From Agaricus subrufescens (lineage: Eukaryota; Basidiomycota; Agaricomycetes; Agaricales; Agaricaceae): a stretch of 64,000 nt of DNA. Position 1 is the stretch's first letter. Each line of letters starts with the position of its first letter. A program made the position numbers and the translations under genes. The notes beneath the pieces were generated by a model that saw nothing but the letters and a program-made list of their open reading frames with translations, searched no databases and was not told the origin of the DNA. The stretch covers positions 2,108,001 to 2,172,000 of the forward strand of contig CM057064.1 in NCBI GenBank assembly GCA_029945375.1, written 5' to 3'. Shown one piece after another: positions 1 through 12,994 of this stretch.

Positions 1-1123
1 GAAGGTGGAGGAGGTTGGACCTTCGGAGCAGCTCTAGGGGGTGATTCATACATGTGCTGGGGTTCCTCATGATCACGTTCATGGTGGTGGGGAGGAGGAG
101 GAACAGGCGACGGTGACCTAGGCTCCTCCGAGGATATCATAATGGGAACTTCAGCGCCAAGATGCTCCTCGTCAGCATACTCATGCGAATGCCCACGCGA
201 CACCGAATCCTCCGGCCCAAGTGTAGAAGGCTGAGGTCGATGTTCCTGGTTCACAGGAACAGGTGCTGGTGGAACTGGAACTGGAACTGGGGGAACCGGA
301 GGCAGTGAAGAAGGTGCTGGTTGACCAAAGTCAGGAAGTGCAGGGTGGGCATTACCATTGTTGGGTTTGAGGGTCTCTACCGTGTTCTGCTATTACGAAA
401 GTGAGTTTCTGAAAATTTCACTGGGCGGGAGAAACGTGAACTCACGAACTCATGAAGATTAGAGATCTCCGGCACAGGTGGATAGTTCTCCTCTTCCTCA
501 TCCAGCGGTCCCTCCTCCGCCGGGAGGTACACCACTCGTAGCTTCTGCTGGTACACAACACCTTCATCGCCCATATCAGGAGTCTGCCACTAAACAAAAG
601 TTCAACAAAAAAAAAAAAAACCAAAAAGGAGAAAATGCTATTCAGACTCACAAGATCATGCAACGCCATTGTCTCCTTCTCCGGAGTAATCAAAGTACTC
701 TGAACAAGGAACTTGTCCTTACATTTCGAGTTCAGAGGAGGCTCTTCTTTAAGAGGTTGAAGCATGACTTTATTCAAAAAAAGAAAGCATAAATGTTTCT
801 GCCGCCGAGTTTCACAACAGCAACTCGTACCAGAGACATCAACAGCCTCCCCAGGCTCAACTCGACCAGAGTTAGGCCGCACACAATAGAGCTGCAAAGC
901 TTTCAACAACCCAAAACCACGCATCCCTCAAAAGCGAATACCTTTGGAGCAGTAGTCTTGACCTTGAAAGCGACCGGCACGTTATTTTGATTTGAAATGG
1001 TGAGGGAGCGTTTCACGACATGGGTAAGGGGGCCTGTGGACAGGTAAGCCAAGAGCCAGCGCAAAAGGCAGGGGACGTACGCCGAAAACCCAGACTACGG
1101 CTCGGGTTGAGGGAGACAGACAT
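1..1123 (-). CDS. VAP/Scs2-type MSP-domain protein (3' part off the window)
   Basis: VAP proteins are ER tail-anchored receptors that bind FFAT-motif proteins at membrane contact sites. Exons were read at 1081-1123, 942-1033, 831-891, 652-767, 446-589 and 1-389, separated by GT-AG introns of 47-63 nt. Spliced, the N-terminus starts MSVSLNPSRSLGF and runs into an MSP domain of about 125 residues, with the family hallmarks KVKTTAPK, YCVRPNSGRVEPGE and CKDKFLVQS. After the domain comes an acidic stretch (GPLDEEEENYPP) and then a long Pro-rich linker (PVPPVPVPVPPAPVPV) still open at position 1. The expected coiled coil and C-terminal membrane anchor lie outside the window. The start is the first ATG of the family-typical N-terminus. 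The ABC transporter follows upstream on the same strand with no overlap. Family assignment is firm; partner specificity cannot be read. Confidence 0.9.
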
Positions 1124-1619
1124 TTTGTGGAGGGGACGATGGGGGTGGTTGGAGAGATTCGTCTGTCGGTTCATGCGGGGTGCGTTGGCCACGTGGTCCG
1201 CACCGCCACCGTGGGAAGTGAACGCAACCGTCTTCACCACTCCTTCGCCAGCGACCGTTCGCAAGGGCATCGTCGTATGCGCGCAAGGTTGTTTAATGCG
1301 CTTCTTCACTCCTCACGCCCCTCTTAAGGCTCGTGTCCGCCTACTTGGAAACAACCTTTATTTACCTCATGTACTATGCGTGTCCTATCTAATTAAGTTA
1401 TTAAAAGGAGTGTATGAAACCCATTGTACGCGGCCCGTCGTGTGCAATAAACAAAATATGCAGTGCAAAAGTTGACAGCAGAAATAAAAAGCAAGAACGA
1501 ATAAGTCAGCGAAGACCAAAAACCGACAAAAGTAAAAAAGAATATAGGTCTAAAAATCAATGCGGTATAATTCATCCAGTCTGTTCGTCATCCAATCCAT
1601 GAGCATAAACAAAAGAGCT
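1124..1619. other. Intergenic spacer / VAP gene promoter region
   Basis: 496 bases between the start of the VAP gene and the stop of the ABC transporter, both on the minus strand. It should hold the VAP promoter and the transporter 3' UTR. No coding potential, repeat or RNA gene was recognised. Confidence 0.5.
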
Positions 1620-4600
1620 CTACTCGTTCGTGCTGAGCGCCTGTAGTTGCACATATTCGAAGTAGTCACCACGTTGCGCCAGCAGTTGATCATGTGTTCC
1701 GGACTCGCTAACACGTCCTTCTTTAATGAAATAACTGATCGGAAGGAAGCGCAACAATCAGCAAACTCAACTCTACATTAAACGAAGTGAAAGAAACATA
1801 CATTCGGTCAGCATTCTGAATACTCGACAATCTGTGAGCAATAGCAATCGTCGTCCGGCCTTTTGAAGCTTGATCTAATGCAGCTTGCACAACCTTCTCC
1901 GAATTCGAGTCAAGCGCAGAAGTAGCCTACGTAAGCAGATATCGATTAGAACACGCCCATCGAAACATGAGGAATGAACCTCACCTCATCCAGCAATAGC
2001 ACCTTAGGGTTCCGTAACAGTGCGCGCGCGATCGCAATACGTTCTGTGAACAATCCAGGGCCGTAATTCAGACACGTTTCGCATGCAAAGCCAAATGAAC
2101 ACTCACGTTTCTGGCCACCGGAAAGCTGCGACCCTTTACCACCGACTTCGGTCTCAAAGCCCCTATTGAATTGCGGTTGTCAACAAAGCTATCACAATTC
2201 TAACCATGTCGCCAACTTACTCGGGTAGGGATTTAATGAAATCATAGATGTTTGCATCACGGCACGCTTGGTCGATCTCTTCCTGTGTCACCTCTTCAAC
2301 CGGTTTCACAGCACCAAGAAGAATATTAAAGCGAATGGTCCCTGCGTATAACGTAGGTTCCTGAGATACAAGGGCAATCTGCTTCCGGTACGATTGAATA
2401 TTAAGCTCTGTAATCTTTTCACCATCGAGCTAAAGAAAAGCCAACTTTCAGTTATGGATCTCACTCAATATCCGGATATGACTTACATAAATCTCTCCAG
2501 CCAGCGGATCATAAAACCTTTCAATCATCTGAATGCTGCCAAAAGCTTCAGCACGATCATCACCACAAAAGTCCCAAAATAAAACTTACACAGTACTCTT
2601 CCCACATCCACTGGCGCCAACCAGAGCAATAAATGTGCCAGGTTGAACCTCCAAGTTCAGGTCGCGCAAGACGCGGACATTAGGCCTGGTCGGATACCGG
2701 AAGTGAATATGCTCAAACTGAATATGTCCCTGAACCTTGGAGTCGTTGAGGACTTTGCCTTCAGGGGATTCAGCGTCAATCTCTGGCAGCGAGTCCATAA
2801 GTTTGACGATATTGGTCGCTGCACCCTTAGCCGAAGACATATCCGGTACGAAAGAGAACACATTTCCGGCTTGGATAGCACCAAAAGTGGAACTCTGTAT
2901 CGGCAGTCAGAGACCTATTTTCTCAAGCCGAGGTCAACAAGAAACTCACCATGAGACCAACGAAGAACTGGAAGGTACTGTATTGCTGGTTAGAAATTAA
3001 TCTTGACCCATACCAGAAAATCAGAGCAATGACGAAGAAGCTGATAGATTGAGACAAGGCATAGAGCAGGTTGCTCCAAAACGCGTTACGATTCGAGCGT
3101 TTGAGGGGAGTCTCCAAACTCTTGCTGTACAAGTACGCGCAATCCTCTTCACGAGTAAGCGAAGCAACAGTCCGGATGGAACCTGCAGCCTCGCAAGCCA
3201 GCTGAGCGGATTCTTCGTGAGCCTTCTTGTTGGCCTGATCTTTAAGAACCACAACGCGCTGTAAACAAGGGTCAACAACCATAGACATGATCTCGAAAAA
3301 CCCGAAGACTTACAAGACGAATGTAGCCAGTAGAGATAAGAAGAGGAGTGCAGGCCAGTGCAACAAGAGCCAGCTTCCAGATGAAAATAAGACCAAGGAT
3401 ACTACCAGATATAATGGTAGAGATAGATTGAACAATACTAATCATCCGAGTTTAGTATATGAAAACGTTCCAGACAAAATTAACGTACGCTCCAAGAGTA
3501 ATACCAGCCAGACCATTGACCTTTTGGGGGTTATCACTCAAGTCAGAAGTCAATGAACCGGACTGAGATCCCTCGCATCAGCAATCATAAATAGAAGCAG
3601 CGGACATTAGAACTTACGCTATGGTCATCTCGATCAAAGAACTCGATATCTTGGCGAAGAATGGCACGGAAAGAGAGCTTCCTGAGCTTAGCAGTCAACG
3701 CGGCGGCGGTGGCGGCAAAGTAGTAGTTCTGGAGTGCAATTGCGAAGGTTGAAATGATAGCGATGAGGAACAACCTTACAGTCAAAATATGAGTTTTTCC
3801 TGTATACACTGGGAGTGAAAGAATGCTTACCAGAGCGCATTACGGTCTCCATCATGACGACGGACTCTGGGGTCGTTCTGGGAGAAACCATCGATACCCT
3901 TAGCGAAGACAATACCAAAAGCGGGATAAACCATTCCAGTCACTAGACGTAGTTCATCAGACGGCAAATTCTAGAGACAAGTAGATCAAACTTACACGTA
4001 GCAGCAATAACGGCTACCAAGTAATGTGACCGGTGATCCTTCATTAAACCACCCATACGATAGAATAAGTATATCAGACTATAGCTCGACTTGGTTTCAT
4101 GTTGGTCAGCCGCGGCACGTTTCTGTTCGATAATTTCACTGGCCAGAGATCGGTTCGTGTTCTTGCGACCAAGAGGAATTTCTTCACGAATCAACTTTTC
4201 AAGATCCTTAGCATCCTCAGCTGCGTCGTTTTCGTCTTCACCAGCGATTCCTGAGCCTTTCGAACTCTCACGAAGCTTCTGGGCCTGGACAAGCGTGGAG
4301 TAGGCACCATTGGAAGAGAGAAGCTCTTCGTGTGTACCGCTCTCGAGAACAAGGCCGTCGCCCATAACGTAAATGACATCCGCATCCTTGATCGTGGAGA
4401 GACGATGGGCAATAGTGATGGTAGTACGACCTGATGACTGTATTAGAATACGTTGTGAGCACGAGATGCAATGCATGACTCACCGGCAGATGCTTTATCG
4501 AGAGCGTCTTGGACGACACCTTCAGAGCGAGTATCTAGAGCACTGGTAGCTTCGTCGAGAAGAAGAATCCTAGGGTCTGAAACAATTGCGCGGGCAATGG

Positions 4601-6745
4601 CAACACGTTGCTTCTGTCCACCAGAGAGTAGGAATCCACGTTCACCAACCATTGTTTCGTAACCCTCAGGCAATTTGGTAATAAAGCTATCAGCATTGGC
4701 CTTGACACAAGCCTCTTTGATGAGAGCAAATTTCTCCTCTTCTGAAGCATGTTCATATTTTGTGCCAATGAGGCCATGAGCGACGTTGCCTTTAATATCG
4801 GTTGCGAAAAGGGTTGGCTCTTGGGATACCAAACCAATCTGCGAACGCAACCATTTCAAGTTGAGCTCCTTGAGGTTGATACCGTCAAGTTTTACGACAC
4901 CGGAATTCGGATCATAGAAACGTTCGACAAGGCTGATGACAGTGGATTTACCCGACCCAGAAGCACCCACGAGTGCGGCGGTCTTTCCGGCCTTGAAAGT
5001 GAGACTGAGGCCCTTGACAATAGGGACGTTGGGACGAGAGGGGTACGTGAAATGAACGTCTTCGAGACAGATTTCGCCTTGAACGTGTTCGGGCTTGAGG
5101 CCGTTAGGGTCGGCGGAATCAATAGCCGGAACGCGATCAATAGTGGCAAAAAGTTTGGCAGCAGCTCCACGACCATGTGTGACAGCTAAGGAGCGTGGAT
5201 CAGGGAGTCATGAATTGGAAAATCATGTTATGACAGTACCTTGCATTTCAGGGGCGAGGAGAGCGAGGGAGAAAGAACCGATGAGGATAGCGAAGAAAAC
5301 ATTGATGACCATGCCGGGATTAGCTAAAAACCAGGGTCAGGTACAAAACTAACAAATCGATCGCATCTCCACTGACCGTGACCCTGATTGATGAGGGTGG
5401 TACCAAAATAGAATGCTAAAAAGAGATTGTTGGCGGAGGATATATGGGGAAAGGAACGTACACACCAAGGGCATAGGAAGAGTAGATCACGAAAAAGAAA
5501 ACGCCCAACCCAGAACCATGCCAAACTGCAGCTTTCATGTCGACTTGCAAGGATTTGATTATGAATCCATCATAGAGAGAAGCAAGGACAGCCTGAGCAC
5601 CAAACGCTTGGGCAGTGCGAACAGTAGAAATAACTTCTTCGGCGAGATTACCGCCCTCAGCAACGTGCTTGAGAGAGAGCCTGACAGAAAATTAGAATTA
5701 TTGGGGGAAAAAAATCAATAACTAAATAGGCATACTGCATGTAAGTCGAAATAAACTTGTTCATGATACCGCCGGTGATGGCGATACAGGGCAGAATCGA
5801 AGACAAGGCCAACGCGAGACGCCAAGACCTCGCATATGCGAGGATAAAACCAGTGACGAAAGCGGAGAGAAAGCTGACGACCAAAGCGACTTTTTCGGAT
5901 GTCCCTTGCTGTACAAGATCTACGGGAAGCGGTCAGGCTGTGGCGGTGAGAAAATTAACAGCCAAAGCGACGTACGTGTGTCTGTTTGGATGCGCGTGGC
6001 TACTTCGCCAGCGCCGACCTTGTCGAAATACTGAATGTCTTGGCGTAACACCGCTGTCAAATAGTGTTCGCGGACCCTTTTGGCATTAACTTCGCCGGTG
6101 TAGACCCACGTATACATGTAAATAAAAGTGCAGACAAACATCCCGAGGCCTACGTGTGGAAAAGAGTGAATTAGAAGAACCCTGGGACGGGTAGATAAGA
6201 ACGCACCGATATAGCAGAGGTAACTAGCGTTTTTAGCTGCAGAAGAACGGAATGATGCGGCGGCAAGAGGGATTTGGTCGTGCAGTGCCGCATTATTCAA
6301 TACTTTCTCAAAATCAACGAAGTCCTGGGTAAGGTTTCCAAAGAGCAAGGTCATCAAAGGCTGGAGCGGACCGTGAGCGTCGAATGACCGGGAGGAAGGT
6401 TACGACATACCTGAGCAGCCCCGGCGGCGGCGGCGGCGATTAGACTCAGAAGGTTGACGGTGATCTCGAACTTGGTGGCGAACCTGGGATGAAAAGTCTA
6501 CAACTGGGTTGGACAGAGATAAGCTGGACGTACCGAAACATCTGAAAGAACCCCACGGGAGCTACTTCCTCCTTCTTCTCATCAGCCGGTTGTTCGTCAG
6601 ATTTTTCAATGGCCTTTTCATCAAGCTTTTCAGATTGGGGGAGCGGAGACTTTTTGCGGGAAAAGAAGCCAGGACGTTTGGCCGACGTCTGGTGGTCGAC
6701 GACGGTCGTCTTCTCGTCAGCGGTGCTGGGGCGAGAATCAGACAT
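1620..6745 (-). CDS. Full-length ABCB-type (P-glycoprotein-like) multidrug transporter
   Basis: An ABC exporter with the TMD-NBD-TMD-NBD layout, comparable to fungal Pmd1/Ste6-type pumps in the plasma membrane; the substrate cannot be read. Many short introns interrupt it. The N-terminus is hydrophilic and charged ([12 protein letters not shown]), followed by the first membrane domain. NBD1 has Walker [10 protein letters not shown] near 4960, signature LSGGQ near 4620, Walker [12 protein letters not shown] near 4550 and H-loop AHRLS near 4400. A Lys/Glu-rich linker ([15 protein letters not shown]) precedes the second membrane domain. NBD2 has Walker [10 protein letters not shown] near 2600, LSGGQK near 2120, [11 protein letters not shown] near 1990 and AHRLS near 1840. 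The protein ends QLQALSTNE. Both ATP sites look complete. An in-frame ATG 44 codons upstream exists, but 6745 has the better context (CCCACC before ATG) and a family-like start. Exon boundaries are approximate. Confidence 0.93.
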
Positions 6746-7209
6746 GGTGGGGGGGGAGGGGAGGGGGACGGTATGAAGACTTGGGAGAAAGTTGCGCAAC
6801 TGATTTATCTGGACAGACAGGTATTTATTATACTGCAGCGGGGAATCCGGCGTGGAAACGTAAGCAATGTTACGCACAAGAATCCACCGACCTCCGATCT
6901 TCGACCTCCCTTGGGCCCTCCGCTGTCGCCCCGGCTCCCCCGGTCATCCCGGGCTGCGCTGTGTGAAGAACAGGGCCGTCGGTTCTGCGCATGACTAGGC
7001 CTCCGCGGGGCTCGAGTCACGGCGGACGCGACGAGGCCGGCGTCGCGGGCTCGCCAAGCGTGGGGACGGGCCAGTGACGCGTTGGGTCGGCTGGCCAGAG
7101 CTGAGTGGCCGGCCCGAGCCCTGTCGCACGATGGTCGTCCAACAATCTGTCCCTGGCAATAAACATCACCAGCACGTGGCACCCTCCACATTCCATCCCT
7201 CCAAGTGCC
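6746..7209. promoter_or_regulatory. Divergent promoter region, ABC transporter / AGC kinase
   Basis: 464 GC-rich bases between two divergent start codons, so both promoters must lie here. No specific operator could be named. Confidence 0.5.
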
Positions 7210-9392
<2,183 letters not shown>

Positions 9393-9971
9393 TTTAAACT
9401 ACTGGAACTCATCATCTAGTTATCATAGATGTCGCCACCACCCGAACCTATTCATTTGCAAAATTTCATTCATGAATGTTGTCGTTTCTGCTTATACACC
9501 ACATATATGCTACAACAGTTTGATAAATACCAGTACTAGTTGCTCGTTGCTCATTTGTTATACTTTTAGGGGGGAATAAATAAAAAAAACTACGGGGTTA
9601 TCATTTTTGGATGTTTAACTTTTGAGTTGCGTTTTGATTTCGGGGAATGGACGATATGGAGATGATAAGTTGAGACACCGTTCGGACCGGTGTGTTGTGT
9701 GTGATCCGTTAGAGGGTCATTCGCCACTTAGGCCAACTAGGATCAAACATTCCGCTCTCAAGTACAGTTTACACGGGCCCATCATTCTGACGCTAAGGTC
9801 TGGTAGACCGAACCGAAAATACCTGATACGCCGCCGTATAGTTCGTAAGATATGAAACCTGGGGATGGTTTGTTTTTGTACTAGTTGGGGTGATTAGTCG
9901 GCCCGCTAGGGTTCGCTTTTGTTCGTTCAAGTTCCATTATCGCAAACATACGAACAGATCAAAAATCATCC

Positions 9972-10163
9972 TCATCCTCCTTTATCATTACCGTATATTG
10001 CGCAATAGCCTATAAATAACAAACAAACCCAGGAGACTCCGATTTGAAAAACAAAGAGCCACAAGGGCATTCCGGCTCCGACAGATGAGTCAGATCGATG
10101 CTCGTCAGCAATGACATTCGGCCCATAAGAATATCGGCGGCCGCGATACCTGAGAGAAATCAT
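9972..10163 (-). CDS. Possible small single-pass membrane protein or terminal exon (unrecognised)
   Basis: 63 codons with a polar N-terminal half (RYRGRRYSYGPNVIADEHRS) and one clear hydrophobic segment (MPLWLFVFQIGVSWVCLLF), ending GNDKGG. A splice-acceptor-like TTCTCTCAG sits immediately before the RYRGRRY segment, so this may be the last exon of a gene whose upstream exons were not found, rather than a stand-alone protein. No family was recognised. It lies between the kinase 3' end and the transposon cluster. Kept because a hydrophobic helix after a polar, Tyr/Arg-rich stretch is unlike the random shadow frames nearby. Confidence 0.25.
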   Translation of the reverse strand: MISLRYRGRRYSYGPNVIADEHRSDSSVGAGMPLWLFVFQIGVSWVCLLFIGYCAIYGNDKGG

Positions 10164-10485
10164 TGAAATTGCGTCAGTTTCAGTTTGATCTGTCCTTATC
10201 TTCTGATTATCCGAAGAACCCCGGTGCGCTCGTGCTAATCTATTTCATACTGATAGTGCTGTTTCTGAGCTTCTGACAGCTGTTTTGATCTCTCTGACTC
10301 GTATGAGTCACGGTGCTTTTTAAAAATCTTTTTTTTTTTCTATGGTAGCGCTTTCGTTCCTATGACGATACCCTTTCATATTCAAAGAGCTACATATATC
10401 GGCCGATCATGGACCGTACAATTTCTTTGGTTCTGCCAACTTTCGAGGGTCCAAAGTTCAAACGTCTTAATTCACGGCATATCGG

Positions 10486-10545
10486 TCATTGATGACGTTT
10501 TCACCTGACGTATTGTTTGTTCCCCATGCCGGAGCCAAATACCAT
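10486..10545 (+). repeat. Copy A of a ~60-bp sequence shared with the EAF7 upstream region
   Basis: Shares TCATTGATGAC, TGACGTATT, TTTGTT and CGGAGCCAAA in the same order and spacing with 36790-36848, at roughly three-quarters identity by eye. Both lie at the outer edges of the first transposon cluster, in the same orientation. Confidence 0.5.
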
Positions 10546-10605
10546 AACACTCCTCTTCGGCGATGTCAGCCAAACTGGCAAGTTTTTTTTTGTTCATGAC
10601 ACGGC

Positions 10606-10746
10606 GGACATTTAGCTGTCAAGTCGCATGCCGAGTGATGCTGTCATGTGCACTGTCAAGTTGCCGTGTGATTTGTGACGATTTGTGACATGTTAGCTAC
10701 AGAGTGGTCACAACGTTGTTCTAGTGTATTTCACCTTTGTACTTCA
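10606..10746 (+). repeat. Left arm of a split MITE-like inverted-repeat element
   Basis: Begins GGACATTTAGCTGTCAAG. Positions 10607-10648 match the reverse complement of 26229-26270 at 40 of 42 positions. The LINE target duplication (10733-10746) closes this arm. Joined to the right arm, the element would be about 300 bp and imperfectly palindromic, with no coding capacity. No clear target duplication outside the arms was found. Confidence 0.6.
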
Positions 10747-12554
10747 CATTCCTTCTTGCCTCTTACTTTCATCATCCCGGTGAAAAAAGCAGCGCACTAC
10801 AGGAATACATTGTGTTTTACCGGCCTACCAGCCACGCCATGAGCGACCCGTTTGTACCCAACTCCCAACCCACCCCGCCCTCCCTCCCCCCCGAGTTTGC
10901 CGCCATCCAAGCTCGAAAGTCTGCCCGGCTCGCAGCCAGGGAAGAGAAACGTGCCTTACGCACTCAAGCTGCCGACCTCACCGACAGAGGCTACAATCCG
11001 AAGAACGAGCTGCTCGGTAGGAAGAGCAGGTCCAAGGCAAGTAGCATCCGCTCATCCTCAGCCATCCCCGCTAGGCGGACCCCCGCACCTGAAAATACAA
11101 CTAATGCATTGACGGAGGACAACCTCCTCGTGCACACTAACCTCTCACAGAAGGAACAGGCCTCGCCCACACGAGGCAGATCCAGACCCACGTCCCTTGC
11201 TAACCCTAACATACACGCAGCAGCATCGGTTTCAGATATTTCCGATGAATCCCTCACCCCCTCGGAAATCGCCGAAGCCCGTGAAAACGGTGGCGATCGA
11301 CTTGCCAACATGACAGACGAAGAAATCAAACAGGAATTTCGAAACCTCATAGATGAAGAAGAATTCCAACAACTCACAGATGAACAGATCGAGCACCGAC
11401 TGCGGAACTGTTCTAGGTCCCGTGCCCCATCCCCATCGCCTAAACGTGTACCGACCACCCCCGTCAACCCCCCCTCTCCAAGAACCCCGCCTACTAACAA
11501 GAATCTTATCTTAGATGGCGACAAAACTCCGCGATCCCCAGTCGTCACCAGTGCCACGGCCCAAACGGTAAACCTCCTCCGAAAAGGAGAGAATAATGTC
11601 AACCCCCTTGAGATCACTAAATCTCAACAGGTAGAAGAATTCGAGACATCCATTATGTTCAGCAAGGTCGGAGTGGATAATATCAACATCCCCGACATCC
11701 CACGCCCCACTACACCCACCCCCGCTCCCCTAAAGAAGGCATTCTCACTCGAGGAGATGGACCATATCAATGCCTTATGGGCTGAACTCGTCGTTTATTA
11801 TGACAGCTTTATTCCGGAATTCATTCCTAACGCTCACGTTCTCGCAGAACCAGCTTTCAGATTCATCAAAGGATATCCCACCACTAGGTGGGCTGACGTC
11901 AAAGTTGGCCTCAACACCGCTAAAGATCTATACTCCAACCCCCCCGCCTTCCAACCGTACAGGCCCACTGACGGTGGCAACGTCCCCCCTTTCACACACA
12001 TGGACACGTTGGAAGACCCTGGTCCTGCCCCTGCTCCCATCACAACATCCCCGACTCACACCGAACTCTCATATGCTTCTCCTAAACAAGCAAACAAGAT
12101 CGCAGACACCCCTGCCCCTTTAGACGAAAAGGAGTTCCCAACCCTTAAAGACTCAGCACACGCTCCGCGCGTCCCAGTCGGTCCTTCTAACCCCACCCCA
12201 TCCCCCCCCCAAAATCACACAACAACCCCCGTCTCGACCCAGCTCTCCCATTCGGATGGGACCGCCCAAAGCACTACGAAAACCCACCCCCAACAAACTA
12301 ACGTTCCCTAAACCCGCAGGCGACCTTAAATCGTCCATTAAAGACATGTCCCACCTCGGGACCAAGGCCAAAGCCTCCCTTTTACATAAAATCGACAAGC
12401 TCTCGGAGGAACGTGCTATCGAAGAACACAAGAAGATACACGCTGAGAAATACGGTAAAAAAGATCAGGACAAAAAACCCCAAAACTCTTTTACTCCCAA
12501 AGTTTCGTATGCTAACGCTGCTAAACCCTCACCCACCCCCTACACCCCCCAAGC

Positions 12555-12787
12555 TGTAAAGCGTGGGCTTTACAGGTCGTCACTCAGTTCCCTTAAGTCA
12601 CACTCGATACGCTTTAGCCCGTTAATTAGGGAACGTAGTAAGTACGACAGTGGGGGTAAAAAGCAACTACTGTTCGTCACATAACATCATGAGTATATAA
12701 GCCCATCAGTCATCATTTACATAAGGTTCATGAGACAATGACCGGATCACCATGGTCATTGTAGAGAAGGGTTATTTTCCCCTTACA
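12555..12787 (-). repeat. 3' LTR of the RT-less gypsy element
   Basis: 233 bp with TG...CA ends (plus strand TGTAAAGCG ... CCCCTTACA). No difference from 19889-20121 was found. It is adjacent to the minus-strand polypurine tract at about 12788-12796. Confidence 0.95.
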
Positions 12788-12994
12788 CACCCCCTTACTA
12801 GACTGCTTGTCAGTCTCGGTTTCAAGTCATGGTATGGAGGCGGGTTGATATGTGATGAGCAGGCACGGTTACGCGCTGTGTTATTAATTATGTGAAATTA
12901 ATATAGATAAGTGAAATGGTAGAGATGTCAATTAGGTCACGGTTACGCGCCGGGGTGTATCATTCTTCTACGTTTTATGGGTTGAATGTGTTTG

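Larger units (their letters stand above)
9393..10605. other. Intergenic region downstream of the kinase gene
   Basis: Moderately AT-rich sequence holding the kinase 3' UTR, one small doubtful ORF (9972-10163, minus) and, at 10486-10545, a stretch resembling the EAF7 upstream region at 36790-36848. No other gene or RNA was recognised. Confidence 0.4.

Noticed and set aside
9622..9855. Plus-strand 77-codon ORF
   Set aside because: Arg/His-rich, no domain-like pattern, no splice context; looks like a chance frame in the kinase 3' region.
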